Below are positions 5,368 through 13,045 of a stretch of 13,045 nucleotides of DNA, piece by piece. The position numbers were made by a program, and so were the translations under genes. The notes below the pieces were generated by a model that had not been told where the DNA came from, searched no databases, and was given only the letters and a program-made list of their open reading frames with translations. Source of the DNA: an uncultured Oscillospiraceae bacterium (GTDB taxonomy: Bacteria > Bacillota > Clostridia > Oscillospirales > Oscillospiraceae); NCBI GenBank assembly GCA_934654755.1, contig CAKUGQ010000026.1, forward strand, positions 1 through 13,045, read 5' to 3'. Each line of letters begins with the position of its first letter. Position 1 is the stretch's first letter.

Positions 5368-5898
5368 TTGAAAATAAAAAACACACAGAAAAAAGGCCAT
5401 TCGGTGCAGGAACTTATGGGTATCAAAACCTTCACGAAATACGGACTTTCTACCAATAAGGGCGAGCTTCTCTTTTACCTTGTATCACCCACCAATATTT
5501 CGGTGCTGTCGCATACCAACATCGAGATCAAAATTCGCCATCTGATGATGGTGCTGTCGGCACTGCCCGACATTGAAATCGTCCGCACCGACTCCTCGGA
5601 ATGCTTTGACGATAACAAAGCCTATGCCAAGAAATATTGTCACAACTCGCCATCCGTAGAGGAAAGCATACTGCAACAGCAGCTTGACAGCATAGCTGAC
5701 GCTGAGCAACGGCGAGAAAACGCAAAATCCCGACTCGATGACATCTACATGATACTCGACGGCATAAAGAACCGTCCGATGGAATACGATGACCGAATCG
5801 TCCGCCAACTGCTCGAATGTGTAGTGGTGGACTCAAAAGAGCAGATTACCGTAATATTCAAAGGCGGACTTAAATCGGTGCAGCCGCTGACCGAATGA
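5368..5898 (+). pseudogene. Chimera: conjugation-protein N-terminus fused to serine-recombinase C-terminus
   Basis: One open frame of 176 residues has two unrelated parts. Residues 1 to about 86 (VQELMGIKTFTKYGLSTNKGE, then IEIKIRHLMMVLSALPDIE and CFDDNKAY) match the start of a conjugative-element protein usually encoded upstream of the VirB4-type ATPase. From about residue 87 the sequence becomes KKYCHNSPSVEESIL, the zinc-ribbon end of a large serine recombinase, then QQQLDSIADAEQRRENAKSRLDDIY, MEYDDRIVRQLLECVVV and VIFKGGL, its C-terminus. The roughly 50-60 residues normally between SVEESIL and QQQL are missing. Two in-frame deletions (near 5620-5635 and 5671-5676) therefore built this gene. 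The TTG start has an excellent ribosome site, GGAGGTGA (5353-5360), so it may be translated. It should not be functional for either parent role. Confidence 0.75.
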
Positions 5899-6004
5899 CA
5901 GCGGCTCACCTCCGCCCCTAACCTTGAAAGCTCAAGATTTTTCGTAAGGGAACAAATACTCCCCCAAAAAAGGCGAAAAAATCTATTTTATAGTCCTACC
6001 ACAG

Positions 6005-6044
6005 AGATCGGTAAGTGTCTTACGATGCTTACCGATCTTTTTTT
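6005..6044 (+). terminator. Intrinsic terminator
   Basis: An 11-bp stem (AGATCGGTAAG at 6005-6015 with CTTACCGATCT at 6028-6038) with a 12-base loop is followed by a T run. It lies 106 bases past the chimera and separates the mobile remnants from the core operon. Confidence 0.85.
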
Positions 6045-6128
6045 GACCGTGCAGACAGAAGCGACCGGATGTTTCTCTTTGAAAATCAATCCGGGTATGG
6101 AAAAGTCCCCCTGACGGCGCTATGACGG

Positions 6129-6157
6129 TTGCATTTTCGACAGGGGTATGCTAAGAT
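6129..6157 (+). promoter_or_regulatory. Probable promoter of the DUF2207-yfbR-pepD operon
   Basis: TTGCAT (6129-6134) and TAAGAT (6152-6157) are 17 bases apart, with a TG at 6149-6150 giving an extended -10. It lies 30 bases before the ATG. The arm CAGGGG of a small inverted repeat falls in the spacer. Confidence 0.55.
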
Positions 6158-6187
6158 AAATATAACAGACGGGGAAGGAGGGATTCC

Positions 6188-7894
6188 ATGCGCCGATGCC
6201 TGGTCGCGCTTTTGTGTGTTGCGGCACTGTTTGCCGCTGTGTCCGCTGCGGACACGGAGATTGATTCGTTGAGCTATGCGCTGCGTGTCGAGTCCGACGG
6301 CTCTTGTGTCGTTACTCTGACTGCCGTGATTGACTTTGCACAGGCTCCGGAGTACCTTTTCATTCCGCTCGGGAAAGACGCGTCACAGATTACGCTTTCC
6401 GGCCGGAGCTACAGCACGCAGCGCGTTGACGGCATCACCTGTCTGCGGATCGACGGCGGTGGACTGGCCGGTCGTCAGACCTTTCTGGTCAGTTACCGGC
6501 TGACCGGCTGTGTAGCGCAGAGCGGCGAGGGACAGCGCTTTTCCGCGGAGCTTCCCGGCGTGGGCTGGGAGTATCCGATACGCTCCTATGAGATGAGCGC
6601 AGAGTTTCCCGTAGAGGTAACGCATCTGCCGGTTTGGACGAGTGGCTACCACGGAGAAGTGATTGATAATTACCTGACGATCGAACGAAACGGGACGCAA
6701 CTGAAGGTGCGCTGCAATACGCCGCTTTACGACAGGGAGACGATGTCCTTCCGGCTGCAGTTCGCGGCGGGCAGCTTTGATCTGTCACAGCGTCCGGGGA
6801 ATTTGATTGCATCGATCCGATGGCTCTTTTTTGCCGCTCTCCTGTTTTGCGTCCTTTACTGGGCGCTTCGGCTGAGAAATCCGCTTTTCCTGCCGTCGAA
6901 GGAACGTACTCCCGGTATGGAGGCTACGGCGGGGGAGATCTCTTGCCGTATGTTCGGTCGTGAACCAGATATTCCTGCAATGCTTGCGCACTGGGGCAAC
7001 CTCGGCTACCTGACCATACATCGTACAAAGAATGGCAGACTGCTCATTACACCGTGTATGCAGATGGGTAACGAGCGCAAGGCGGCCGAGCGCAAGCTGT
7101 TTCGCAGTCTGTTCGGCAGCGGCGGTCGGACGATCCAGGCGTCCGGCGAAGCCTTCCGAAGCGCAGTTGCGCACGGCGCGCCCTTTGTTCGGGCTTCGTG
7201 GCTGCATCGTATGTTCCTGCCGAAAAGCGGAAATCCGCGTATCGTCCGCCTGCTGGGGTTGATCGGCGGCGCAATCGTCTGCCTGATGACAGCGGATTTG
7301 CGGTTGCAGACGGCCGGAACTCTGCGCTATGTTTATCTGATTCTGTCTGCCGCTGCGCTGACGGTATTGTGTTTTTTTGTGCAGGAGGGTGCCGCATCGT
7401 TCCTGCGCCGGCGCAGGCTTGTGCCGATATTGACGGGCTTCATTTTTTCGGCTGCGCTTGTGCTGCTGGCGAACCGTGCGGGCTGCACGGGCTATATGCT
7501 GCTGAATCTGCTCCTGCAGTATTTCTGCGGCTTTGCCACGATGTTCGGCGGCCGTCGGAGCCGGGCCGGCATGGACTCGCTGCGCAGCCTTCTCGGACTG
7601 AGACGCTTCCTTCGCAGCGCACCGCAGGAAGAGCTTTTTTCGCTCCTGTCGCACGACGGACAGTACTTCTACCGCCTTTTGCCCTTTGCCGAGCAGCTTG
7701 GCGTGGGCGCTGCCTTTGCACGGCGTTTCGGCAGCCGCAGACTTGGCCCCTGCCCATGGCTGACAGACCAACGTGCGGCGCCAAAAACGGCGGAGGAGTT
7801 TTACCGGCTATACGCCGAGTGTATGAATGCCATGCGCGCGCCGCGCCGCGTCATCGTACGCCGTCCCCCGGCCGTCGTGAGAAAAAGGAGATAA
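6188..7894 (+). CDS. DUF2207-family membrane protein
   Basis: A 568-residue membrane protein of the DUF2207 family, function unknown. A signal peptide (residues 1-20, ending VSA before ADTEIDS) is followed by an exported beta-rich domain (about 21-200) with the family's opening IDSLSYALRVESDGSCVV. Then come a transmembrane helix (about 208-228), a cytoplasmic winged-helix-like segment (TAGEISCRMFGREPDIPAMLAHWGNLGYLTIHRT, 247-280), four further hydrophobic segments (about 351-370, 379-397, 411-428, 433-453) and the family's signature tail: LRSLLGLRRFLRSA, FYRLLPFAEQLGVGAAFARRF (494-514). The C-terminus is highly basic. GGAAGGAGGG precedes the ATG. It is the first gene of a plus-strand operon; the next start is three bases after its stop. 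GC-rich codon use separates it sharply from the upstream mobile region. Confidence 0.85.
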   Translation: MRRCLVALLCVAALFAAVSAADTEIDSLSYALRVESDGSCVVTLTAVIDFAQAPEYLFIPLGKDASQITLSGRSYSTQRVDGITCLRIDGGGLAGRQTFLVSYRLTGCVAQSGEGQRFSAELPGVGWEYPIRSYEMSAEFPVEVTHLPVWTSGYHGEVIDNYLTIERNGTQLKVRCNTPLYDRETMSFRLQFAAGSFDLSQRPGNLIASIRWLFFAALLFCVLYWALRLRNPLFLPSKERTPGMEATAGEISCRMFGREPDIPAMLAHWGNLGYLTIHRTKNGRLLITPCMQMGNERKAAERKLFRSLFGSGGRTIQASGEAFRSAVAHGAPFVRASWLHRMFLPKSGNPRIVRLLGLIGGAIVCLMTADLRLQTAGTLRYVYLILSAAALTVLCFFVQEGAASFLRRRRLVPILTGFIFSAALVLLANRAGCTGYMLLNLLLQYFCGFATMFGGRRSRAGMDSLRSLLGLRRFLRSAPQEELFSLLSHDGQYFYRLLPFAEQLGVGAAFARRFGSRRLGPCPWLTDQRAAPKTAEEFYRLYAECMNAMRAPRRVIVRRPPAVVRKRR

Positions 7895-7897
7895 TCG

Positions 7898-8476
7898 ATG
7901 GACGAATACCGCTTTTATGCGCTCATTTCCCGGATGCGCTATATTACGCGCTGGGGATTGATGCGAAATACTTTTTCCGAAAACATCCAGGAGCATAGCC
8001 ATATGGTCGCCGTATTGGCACACGGGTTGGCGCTTATCCGGCGCGACATTCTCGGCCTGCCCGCCGACCCGGAACGAGCGGCGACGGCTGCACTGTTCCA
8101 TGATGCCTCGGAGATCCTGACGGGCGATCTGCCCACGCCGATTAAATACTACAACCCCGAGATCAAACGAGCATACAAGCAGGTCGAGCGCATCAGCGGA
8201 ACGAAACTTCTGGAGCTGCTGCCGCCGGAGCTGCGTGAGAGCTATGCGCCGCTGGTCTATGAGGACGATCCGACGGTTCATGATATTGTCAAAGCGGCCG
8301 ACAAGCTTTCGGCACACATCAAATGCATCGAGGAACTGAAAGCGGGGAATTCCGAATTTGAGTCCGCCGCCGCGCAGACACGCGCAGCGTTGGAGCAAAT
8401 GCATCTGCCGGAATTGGACTGGTTTATGGAGCACTGCCTGCCAAGCTTTGCCAAGGATCTCGACCAATTGGAGTAA
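7898..8476 (+). CDS. yfbR: 5'-deoxynucleotidase, YfbR family (HD domain)
   Basis: A 192-residue HD-domain phosphohydrolase that dephosphorylates deoxynucleoside 5'-monophosphates in the cytoplasm. It aligns by eye along its whole length with E. coli YfbR: RW at 18-19, ENIQEHSHMV with metal ligand H33, the HD pair H68-D69, E72, the GDLPTPIKYYNPEI stretch with D77, and the fourth ligand D135 in AADKLSAHIKCIEELKAGN. All catalytic and metal-binding residues are present and the length is normal. The ribosome site AAGGAG overlaps the end of the DUF2207 gene and the ATG follows its stop by three bases, so the two are co-transcribed. No functional link to DUF2207 is known to me. Confidence 0.93.
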   Translation: MDEYRFYALISRMRYITRWGLMRNTFSENIQEHSHMVAVLAHGLALIRRDILGLPADPERAATAALFHDASEILTGDLPTPIKYYNPEIKRAYKQVERISGTKLLELLPPELRESYAPLVYEDDPTVHDIVKAADKLSAHIKCIEELKAGNSEFESAAAQTRAALEQMHLPELDWFMEHCLPSFAKDLDQLE

Positions 8477-8507
8477 AAACACTTTATATATTTTAGGAGG
8501 TATCCCC

Positions 8508-9938
8508 ATGCGCGTATTGGAAGGTTTGCGCCCGGAGGCGCCGTTGTATTTCTTTGAGGAGCTTTGCGCGATTCCGCACGGCTCGCACAACACAAAACAG
8601 ATCTCGGATTACTGCGTCGCATTTGCACGCGAGCGCGGCTTGCGTTATGTGCAGGACGCAAGCAATAATGTCGTGATCTACAAGCCTGCAAGCCCCGGCT
8701 ATGAGGGTCACCCCACGGTCATTTTGCAGGGGCATCTGGACATGGTCTGCGAGAAGGATCCCGGCTGCGACATCGATTTTCTTCACGACGGCCTGCGTCT
8801 GAAGCATGACGGCACTTCGATCTATGCCGAGGGTACCACGCTCGGCGGGGACGACGGTATTGCCGTGGCTTATGGGCTCGCGCTGCTCGATTCGAAGGAA
8901 ATGAAGCATCCGCCGCTGGAGGTCGTTTTTACCGTTGACGAGGAGGTTGGTATGCTCGGCGCGGATGCACTTGACTGCGCGTTGTTATCCGGCCGCACAC
9001 TCATTAACTGCGATTCCGAGGACGAAGGCGTTTTGACCGTGAGCTGTGCCGGCGGTGCGCGTGTTACGCTGCGACTGCCGTTGACGCGCGAGAAGAAGAC
9101 GCGTGAGGAGGACTGCCTGCGTGTGAGTGTCTGCGGATTGACCGGTGGCCACAGCGGCGTGGAAATCAACAAGGGCCGCGCCAATGCAAATAAGCTGCTG
9201 GCTAAGTGGCTTGAGAAGCTGCCTGTCAACCTGATCGGTATCGGAGGCGGCAGTCAGGATAATGCGATTCCGCGCGAGGCCTGCGCCGTACTACGTACTC
9301 CTGCCGCCGCAAAGATTGCTGCGGAGCTGTTTGAACGCCTGCCGGAGCTGCGTAAGACCCTGCCGCCGCAGGAGCGCGAGGTGCGCTTTGTTGTGGAGGC
9401 ATTTTCCTGTGATACACCCGCGCTGACGGCCGAGGCTTCGGCGGCGGTGCTCGCTCTGCTCAACGCACTGCCGAACGGCATTCAATCGATGAGCCGTGCG
9501 ATTGAAGGACTGGTACAGACCTCGCTGAACCTTGGGATCGTTGCCGTAGAGGGCGATATGCTCCGCGCGACCTTCTCCGTTCGCAGCTCGGTCAATTCCG
9601 AAAAAGAGGCGTTGCTCGGCGAACTGCGTGCGATTGCCGACCGCTTCGGCGCAGCATATAAACAGTCCGGCGAGTATCCGGCGTGGGAATATCGCGAGAA
9701 CTCGCGTCTGCGCGACGTGATGGTTGAGACCTACCGGGAGCTTTACGGTTCGACCCCTATAGTGGAGGCCATTCATGCCGGCCTGGAATGCGGAATTTTC
9801 AGCGATCGGCTGCCGGGACTTGATGCCGTTTCCTTCGGCCCGAAGATGCGGGACATCCATACCAGCCGCGAAAAGCTTGATATCGCCTCTGCCGGACGGA
9901 CATGGGACTATCTGTGCAAGATACTTGAAGCGCTGTAA
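8508..9938 (+). CDS. pepD: Aminoacyl-histidine dipeptidase, PepD family (M20C)
   Basis: A 476-residue zinc dipeptidase of family M20C, which hydrolyses Xaa-His and other dipeptides in the cytoplasm. The conserved order is complete: LQGHLDMVCEK (metal ligand H76, D78), EGTTLGGDDGIAVAYG (D115), VDEEVGMLGA (catalytic base E145, ligand E146), INCDSEDEG (D169), the lid-domain GLTGGHSGVEINKGRAN, IHAGLECGIF (H423) and the final ligand in IHTSREKL (H451). The start at 8508 is set by AGGAGG eight bases upstream, where MRVLEGLRPEAPLYFFEELC matches the family's N-terminus; the in-frame extension back to 8358 lies inside yfbR and is rejected. It is 31 bases after yfbR with no terminator between, so it is probably in the same operon. 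Confidence 0.93.
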   Translation: MRVLEGLRPEAPLYFFEELCAIPHGSHNTKQISDYCVAFARERGLRYVQDASNNVVIYKPASPGYEGHPTVILQGHLDMVCEKDPGCDIDFLHDGLRLKHDGTSIYAEGTTLGGDDGIAVAYGLALLDSKEMKHPPLEVVFTVDEEVGMLGADALDCALLSGRTLINCDSEDEGVLTVSCAGGARVTLRLPLTREKKTREEDCLRVSVCGLTGGHSGVEINKGRANANKLLAKWLEKLPVNLIGIGGGSQDNAIPREACAVLRTPAAAKIAAELFERLPELRKTLPPQEREVRFVVEAFSCDTPALTAEASAAVLALLNALPNGIQSMSRAIEGLVQTSLNLGIVAVEGDMLRATFSVRSSVNSEKEALLGELRAIADRFGAAYKQSGEYPAWEYRENSRLRDVMVETYRELYGSTPIVEAIHAGLECGIFSDRLPGLDAVSFGPKMRDIHTSREKLDIASAGRTWDYLCKILEAL

Positions 9939-10027
9939 GGCGCTGTCTTCGGTGGCTTTGAGAGAAGCTTCCTTGTGCATACATGACTTTGAATGAAAAC
10001 ATATAGAATAAATATCGGAGGAAGAAT

Positions 10028-12919
10028 ATGAACATCGGACAAATCCTGCATGGCTTTGAAGTTACACGGATCCGACAGATCGATGAGATCGGAGCCGAAG
10101 CCATCGAAATGCGCCATGTGAAAACCGGCGCCAGCCTTCTTTGGACCAAGCGCGACGAGAAGAATAAAACCTTCTGCATCGCATTCCAGACGCTTCCGGA
10201 GGACGATACGGGCGTGTTCCACATTTTGGAGCATTCCGTGCTTAACGGCTCGAAGAAATACCCCACAAAGGAACCGTTTGTGGATCTGCTTAAGGGCTCG
10301 CTGAATACCTTCCTCAATGCGATCACCTATCCCGACAAGACCTGCTATCCCGTTTGCAGCCGCAACGACGCGGACTTTATGAACCTCGTGCAGGTCTACC
10401 TCGATGCAGTATTCCAGCCCGCGATCTACACGAATCCCAACATCTTCCGCCAGGAAGGATGGCACTATGAGCTGACCGATCCCAAGGCCGACCCGATCTA
10501 CAAGGGTGTTGTATTTAATGAAATGAAGGGCGACTTCTCGAATGTTGAGTCCGTGATCAGCAATGAAATGTTCCGCCTGTTGTTCCCGGATACCCCCTAC
10601 CGCTTCGTTTCCGGCGGCGACCCCGAACATATTCCCGAGCTGACCTATGAGCAGTTCATCAACACCCACCGCCGTTTCTATCACCCCTCGAATTCCCGAA
10701 TTTTCTTCGACGGCAGCGTACAGATCGATCGTGTTTTGGAGTATATCGATGCGGAATACCTGTCAAAATACGATTATCAGGCGCCGGATTTCAAGCTGGA
10801 GTTCCAACCGGAGATCAAGGGTGCGCATAACACAATACGCTATGAGATCGCTCCGGACGAGGATCCTGCGGGCAAGGCGCATTATGTGCTCGGTAAAACC
10901 GTGGCCCGCTTCGATGAGCAGCGCCGTCTGCTGGCGCTCGATGCGCTGTGCGACTATCTGGCCGGCTCCAATGATGCGCCGCTCAAGCGCGAGATCCTGA
11001 AACGCGGCCTTGCCAAGGAGCTGGACCTATCTCTGCTTGACGGCATTCTCCAGCCGGAGCTTATACTGCACGCGAGCGATATGGAGGAGAGTCAATTCGA
11101 TGAGTTGAAAGCTGCCGTCCGCGAGGCGTTGGAGACGCTTTTGGAAAAGGGACTGGATAAACGAGCCATTGAGGCTGTGCTGAACCGTCAGGAATTCCGC
11201 TATCGCGAGCGTCAGGAGCCGTCCGGACTGATTATCGGCCTGCGCGCGCTGGATTCGTGGCTCTACGGCGGCGATCCGATGGCTCCTCTGATGCTCAAGG
11301 AGCATTTTACCGCGCTGCATGAGGCGCTTAACGGCGACTATTTTGAAACGTTGCTGCGTGATGCACTGTTGGACGACGAGCACACTGCCGAGCTGCGTGT
11401 TGTTCCGTCGAACACGTTGGGCGCGGAGCGCTCGGCAAAAGAAAACAAACGGCTGCATGAGGCCAAGGCGGGTTGGACGAACAAACGGATTGACGAAACG
11501 GTGAAAATGAACGAGCAGCTTGTTGCATGGCAGCAGTCCGAGGATACGGCGGAGGCCAAAGCTACGATTCCGTGCCTGCATCTGACGGATGTGCCGGAGC
11601 AGCCTGAGGCATTGCCCTATGAAGTCCTCAATTATGACGGCTTTACCGTTGTGCGTACACCTGCCACGGCAGAGGGGATTGTCTATCTGCATACATATTT
11701 TGCGCTCGGCCAGGTCGGACTTCAGGAACTGTCCGCTGCGTCCTTCCTGACGGAGCTGTTGGGCGATCTTCCGACCCGGCGCCACGACCTGAAGACGCTT
11801 CAACAGGAGATCAAGGCCAATCTCGGCTCGCTTCGCTTCGATCTGGTCGTGACAGGCCGCCGCGATGATACGGAGCACTGTGCACCTTATCTCCGGGCGA
11901 GCTTCTCCGTTCTGGAGGAGAAGCTGCCTAAGGCATTTGAACTGATGACCGAGGTCCTTCTGGAGACCGATCTACGTGACATGGAACGTATTGGCGAGAT
12001 TCTGGCACAGGAAGAGCTCTCCATGCGTCAGAGCCTCGTTGCGCAGGGCAACCTTTTTGCGCGTCTTCGTGTTGCCTCCAGCTGCTCTGCTACCGGTCTT
12101 GCCGACGAGAATATTCGCGGCTACAGCGACTATCTGTGGCTCAAGGAGCTCCTGGCGGACTATGACAACCGTTTTGCCTCCCTTGCCGCCACGATGGAGG
12201 AACTGCGGGACTGCACCGTCGCGTCAAGTCGCGCCGTGTTCGCACTTTCTGGCAAAATGGAGGAAAAGGACTTTGCGGCCTTGCGCACGATGCTTCCTGC
12301 AGGTGAGGCGGTTGAGGTCAACGCCACATGGCCGCGCGAACAGCACCTGCGCGAAGCCATCGTGATTCCCGCCGGAATTTCCTACAGCTTCTTTGGCTCG
12401 AATCTGAATCGTTTCGGGCGGCAAACGGACGGCACGATGATCGCACTGTCGCACCTGCTGACCTATCACTACCTGTGGAACGAGGTTCGCGTGCAGGGCG
12501 GCGCTTACGGCACCGGTTGCTATGCAACGGGCAACGGTGATGTTGGCTTCCATTCCTACCGCGATCCGGATCCGCAGAGATCGCTGAATGTTTTCCGGCG
12601 TACCGCGGAGTTCCTGCGCGGACTGTGCGATCGCGGGGAAGATATTGAGCAGATGCTTATCGGTGCAATCTCAAATACCGAGCCGCTGCGTTCTCCGAAC
12701 GCCGAGGCTGCCGCTGCCGGTGGAAATTATCTCAGCGGAGTCGGCTACGAGGATCTCTGCCGCACGCGCCGCGAGCTGCTGTCCACGACGACCGAAGGGC
12801 TGCGCCCCTATGCCGATCTGATTGAAAAGGTTGCGCAGGATGCTTCCGTTTGCATCGTCGGCGGGAAAGAGCTTGTCGATCGCTGCGAGGAGGAAAAGCT
12901 CACGGTTTACACAATTTGA
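10028..12919 (+). CDS. M16C metallopeptidase (PreP/insulinase-like)
   Basis: A 963-residue zinc metallopeptidase of subfamily M16C, related to mitochondrial presequence protease, which degrades short unstructured peptides inside a closed chamber. The inverted zinc motif HILEH gives H65, E68 and H69, and the distal ligand is E165 in VVFNEMKGDF. The N-terminal hallmarks KKYPTKEPFVDLLKGSLNTFLNAITYPDKTCYPV (76-109) and QEGWHYEL are typical. The C-terminal half carries the substrate-binding R821 and Y827 in NEVRVQGGAYGTGC. The length is normal and no signal peptide is seen, so it is cytoplasmic. The ATG has CGGAGGA upstream. It lies 89 bases after pepD without a clear terminator or promoter between, so it may be co-transcribed. 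A strong terminator follows. Confidence 0.93.
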   Translation: MNIGQILHGFEVTRIRQIDEIGAEAIEMRHVKTGASLLWTKRDEKNKTFCIAFQTLPEDDTGVFHILEHSVLNGSKKYPTKEPFVDLLKGSLNTFLNAITYPDKTCYPVCSRNDADFMNLVQVYLDAVFQPAIYTNPNIFRQEGWHYELTDPKADPIYKGVVFNEMKGDFSNVESVISNEMFRLLFPDTPYRFVSGGDPEHIPELTYEQFINTHRRFYHPSNSRIFFDGSVQIDRVLEYIDAEYLSKYDYQAPDFKLEFQPEIKGAHNTIRYEIAPDEDPAGKAHYVLGKTVARFDEQRRLLALDALCDYLAGSNDAPLKREILKRGLAKELDLSLLDGILQPELILHASDMEESQFDELKAAVREALETLLEKGLDKRAIEAVLNRQEFRYRERQEPSGLIIGLRALDSWLYGGDPMAPLMLKEHFTALHEALNGDYFETLLRDALLDDEHTAELRVVPSNTLGAERSAKENKRLHEAKAGWTNKRIDETVKMNEQLVAWQQSEDTAEAKATIPCLHLTDVPEQPEALPYEVLNYDGFTVVRTPATAEGIVYLHTYFALGQVGLQELSAASFLTELLGDLPTRRHDLKTLQQEIKANLGSLRFDLVVTGRRDDTEHCAPYLRASFSVLEEKLPKAFELMTEVLLETDLRDMERIGEILAQEELSMRQSLVAQGNLFARLRVASSCSATGLADENIRGYSDYLWLKELLADYDNRFASLAATMEELRDCTVASSRAVFALSGKMEEKDFAALRTMLPAGEAVEVNATWPREQHLREAIVIPAGISYSFFGSNLNRFGRQTDGTMIALSHLLTYHYLWNEVRVQGGAYGTGCYATGNGDVGFHSYRDPDPQRSLNVFRRTAEFLRGLCDRGEDIEQMLIGAISNTEPLRSPNAEAAAAGGNYLSGVGYEDLCRTRRELLSTTTEGLRPYADLIEKVAQDASVCIVGGKELVDRCEEEKLTVYTI

Positions 12920-12938
12920 GACTCTGATCGATTCTTTC

Positions 12939-12970
12939 GAAAGGCTCTCCTTTGGAGAGCCTTTCTTCTT
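12939..12970 (+). terminator. Intrinsic terminator after the M16C gene
   Basis: A perfect 12-bp stem (12939-12950 with 12954-12965) with a TTT loop is followed by TTCTT, 19 bases after the stop. It closes the plus-strand group of core genes. Confidence 0.9.
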
Positions 12971-12981
12971 TGTAGAAAGAA

Positions 12982-13004
12982 AACCACCGGCAGTGCCGGT
13001 GGTT
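12982..13004. repeat. REP-like hairpin, second copy
   Basis: Arms AACCACCGGC (12982-12991) and GCCGGTGGTT (12995-13004) form a 10-bp perfect stem with an AGT loop. Over the shared 21 bases it differs from the hairpin at 48-68 only at two loop positions. It follows the M16C terminator and lacks a T-tract, so a dispersed repeat is more likely than a second terminator. Confidence 0.65.
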
Positions 13005-13045
13005 CCAAAAAGCTTTAGCTATGCCTAGAAAAAGGAACCTCCTAT

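Larger units (their letters stand above)
5899..6187. other. Boundary between mobile-element remnants and chromosome
   Basis: No gene. It contains an imperfect inverted repeat (AGATTTTTCG near 5935 with CGAAAAAATCT near 5974), a strong terminator (6005-6044), two 6-bp inverted repeats (CCGGAT/ATCCGG at 6065-6070/6089-6094 and CCCCTG/CAGGGG at 6108-6113/6141-6146) and the promoter of the DUF2207 gene. An attachment site may lie here, but I could not find a matching direct repeat. Confidence 0.4.

Noticed and set aside
6061..6160. Riboswitch upstream of the DUF2207 gene
   Set aside because: Only two unrelated 6-bp dyads, one overlapping the promoter; no known riboswitch core is visible.
5899..6187. 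An attachment site or direct repeat marking the element's edge
   Set aside because: I looked for a sequence here that recurs near the left end and found none long enough to trust.
6785..7771. 328-aa minus-strand frame
   Set aside because: It lies wholly antisense to the DUF2207 gene and is low-complexity, Gln/Arg/Ala-rich: a GC-rich shadow frame.
7198..7998. 266-aa plus-strand frame
   Set aside because: It is out of frame within the DUF2207 gene and runs into yfbR, with Cys/Ala/Arg-rich composition typical of a shadow.
7808..8593. 261-aa minus-strand frame
   Set aside because: Antisense to yfbR, whose catalytic residues and alignment are unambiguous.
9291..10684. Minus-strand frames of 229 and 258 aa
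   Set aside because: Antisense to pepD and the M16C peptidase; no domain and no ribosome site.
11027..11878. 283-aa minus-strand frame
   Set aside because: Antisense to the M16C gene, composition of a shadow frame.
1..13045. CRISPR arrays and tRNA or rRNA genes
   Set aside because: No regularly spaced direct repeats, no cloverleaf-like segment and no rRNA signature were seen on either strand.

Overview
The window looks like a Clostridia genome, probably Oscillospirales of the gut type. This is inferred from strong GGAGG ribosome sites, frequent TTG/GTG starts in the accessory part, the Tn4451/Tn1549-like mobile-element proteins, and GC-rich core genes resembling Faecalibacterium/Subdoligranulum relatives. 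The species cannot be named from the sequence alone. There are two clearly different halves.

Positions 1-6000 are an accessory, decaying mobile-element region with lower GC than the right half. From left to right it holds: palindromic repeats (1-70) and a long inverted repeat (120-196); a truncated DUF4357-domain gene on the minus strand (517-852); a DUF6809-like small gene (965-1246) bracketed by intrinsic terminators; a mostly non-coding stretch (1247-1996) with a very strong terminator; a GNAT acetyltransferase with a near-consensus promoter (1997-2503); the C-terminal stub of a large serine recombinase (2594-3073); and a block of conjugative-element genes (a 48-aa small ORF, a 127-aa acidic protein and an 86-aa two-helix membrane protein, 3070-3868). 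Then follows a self-contained XRE regulator plus HipA/CtkA-like kinase module (3903-5352), which has a perfect consensus promoter, an overlapping 24-bp palindrome and its own terminator. Last is a chimeric gene (5368-5898) that joins the N-terminus of a conjugation protein to the C-terminus of a second serine recombinase.

Positions 6100-12970 are ordinary chromosome, GC-rich and all on the plus strand. The order is a DUF2207 membrane protein, a YfbR-type 5'-deoxynucleotidase, a PepD-type M20 dipeptidase and a 963-aa M16C (PreP-like) metallopeptidase. The first three are closely spaced with no terminator between them, and one strong terminator closes the group after the M16C gene. The two peptidases fit peptide turnover and the YfbR homologue fits nucleotide-pool turnover. 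No joint pathway is evident.

The most interesting part is the XRE/HipA-kinase pair. It resembles a toxin-antitoxin module and sits between two genes that I recall as neighbours in intact conjugative elements. The in-frame recombinase chimera just downstream is the second. A near-identical hairpin (ACCACCGGC arms) occurs at both edges of the window and is probably a dispersed repeat.
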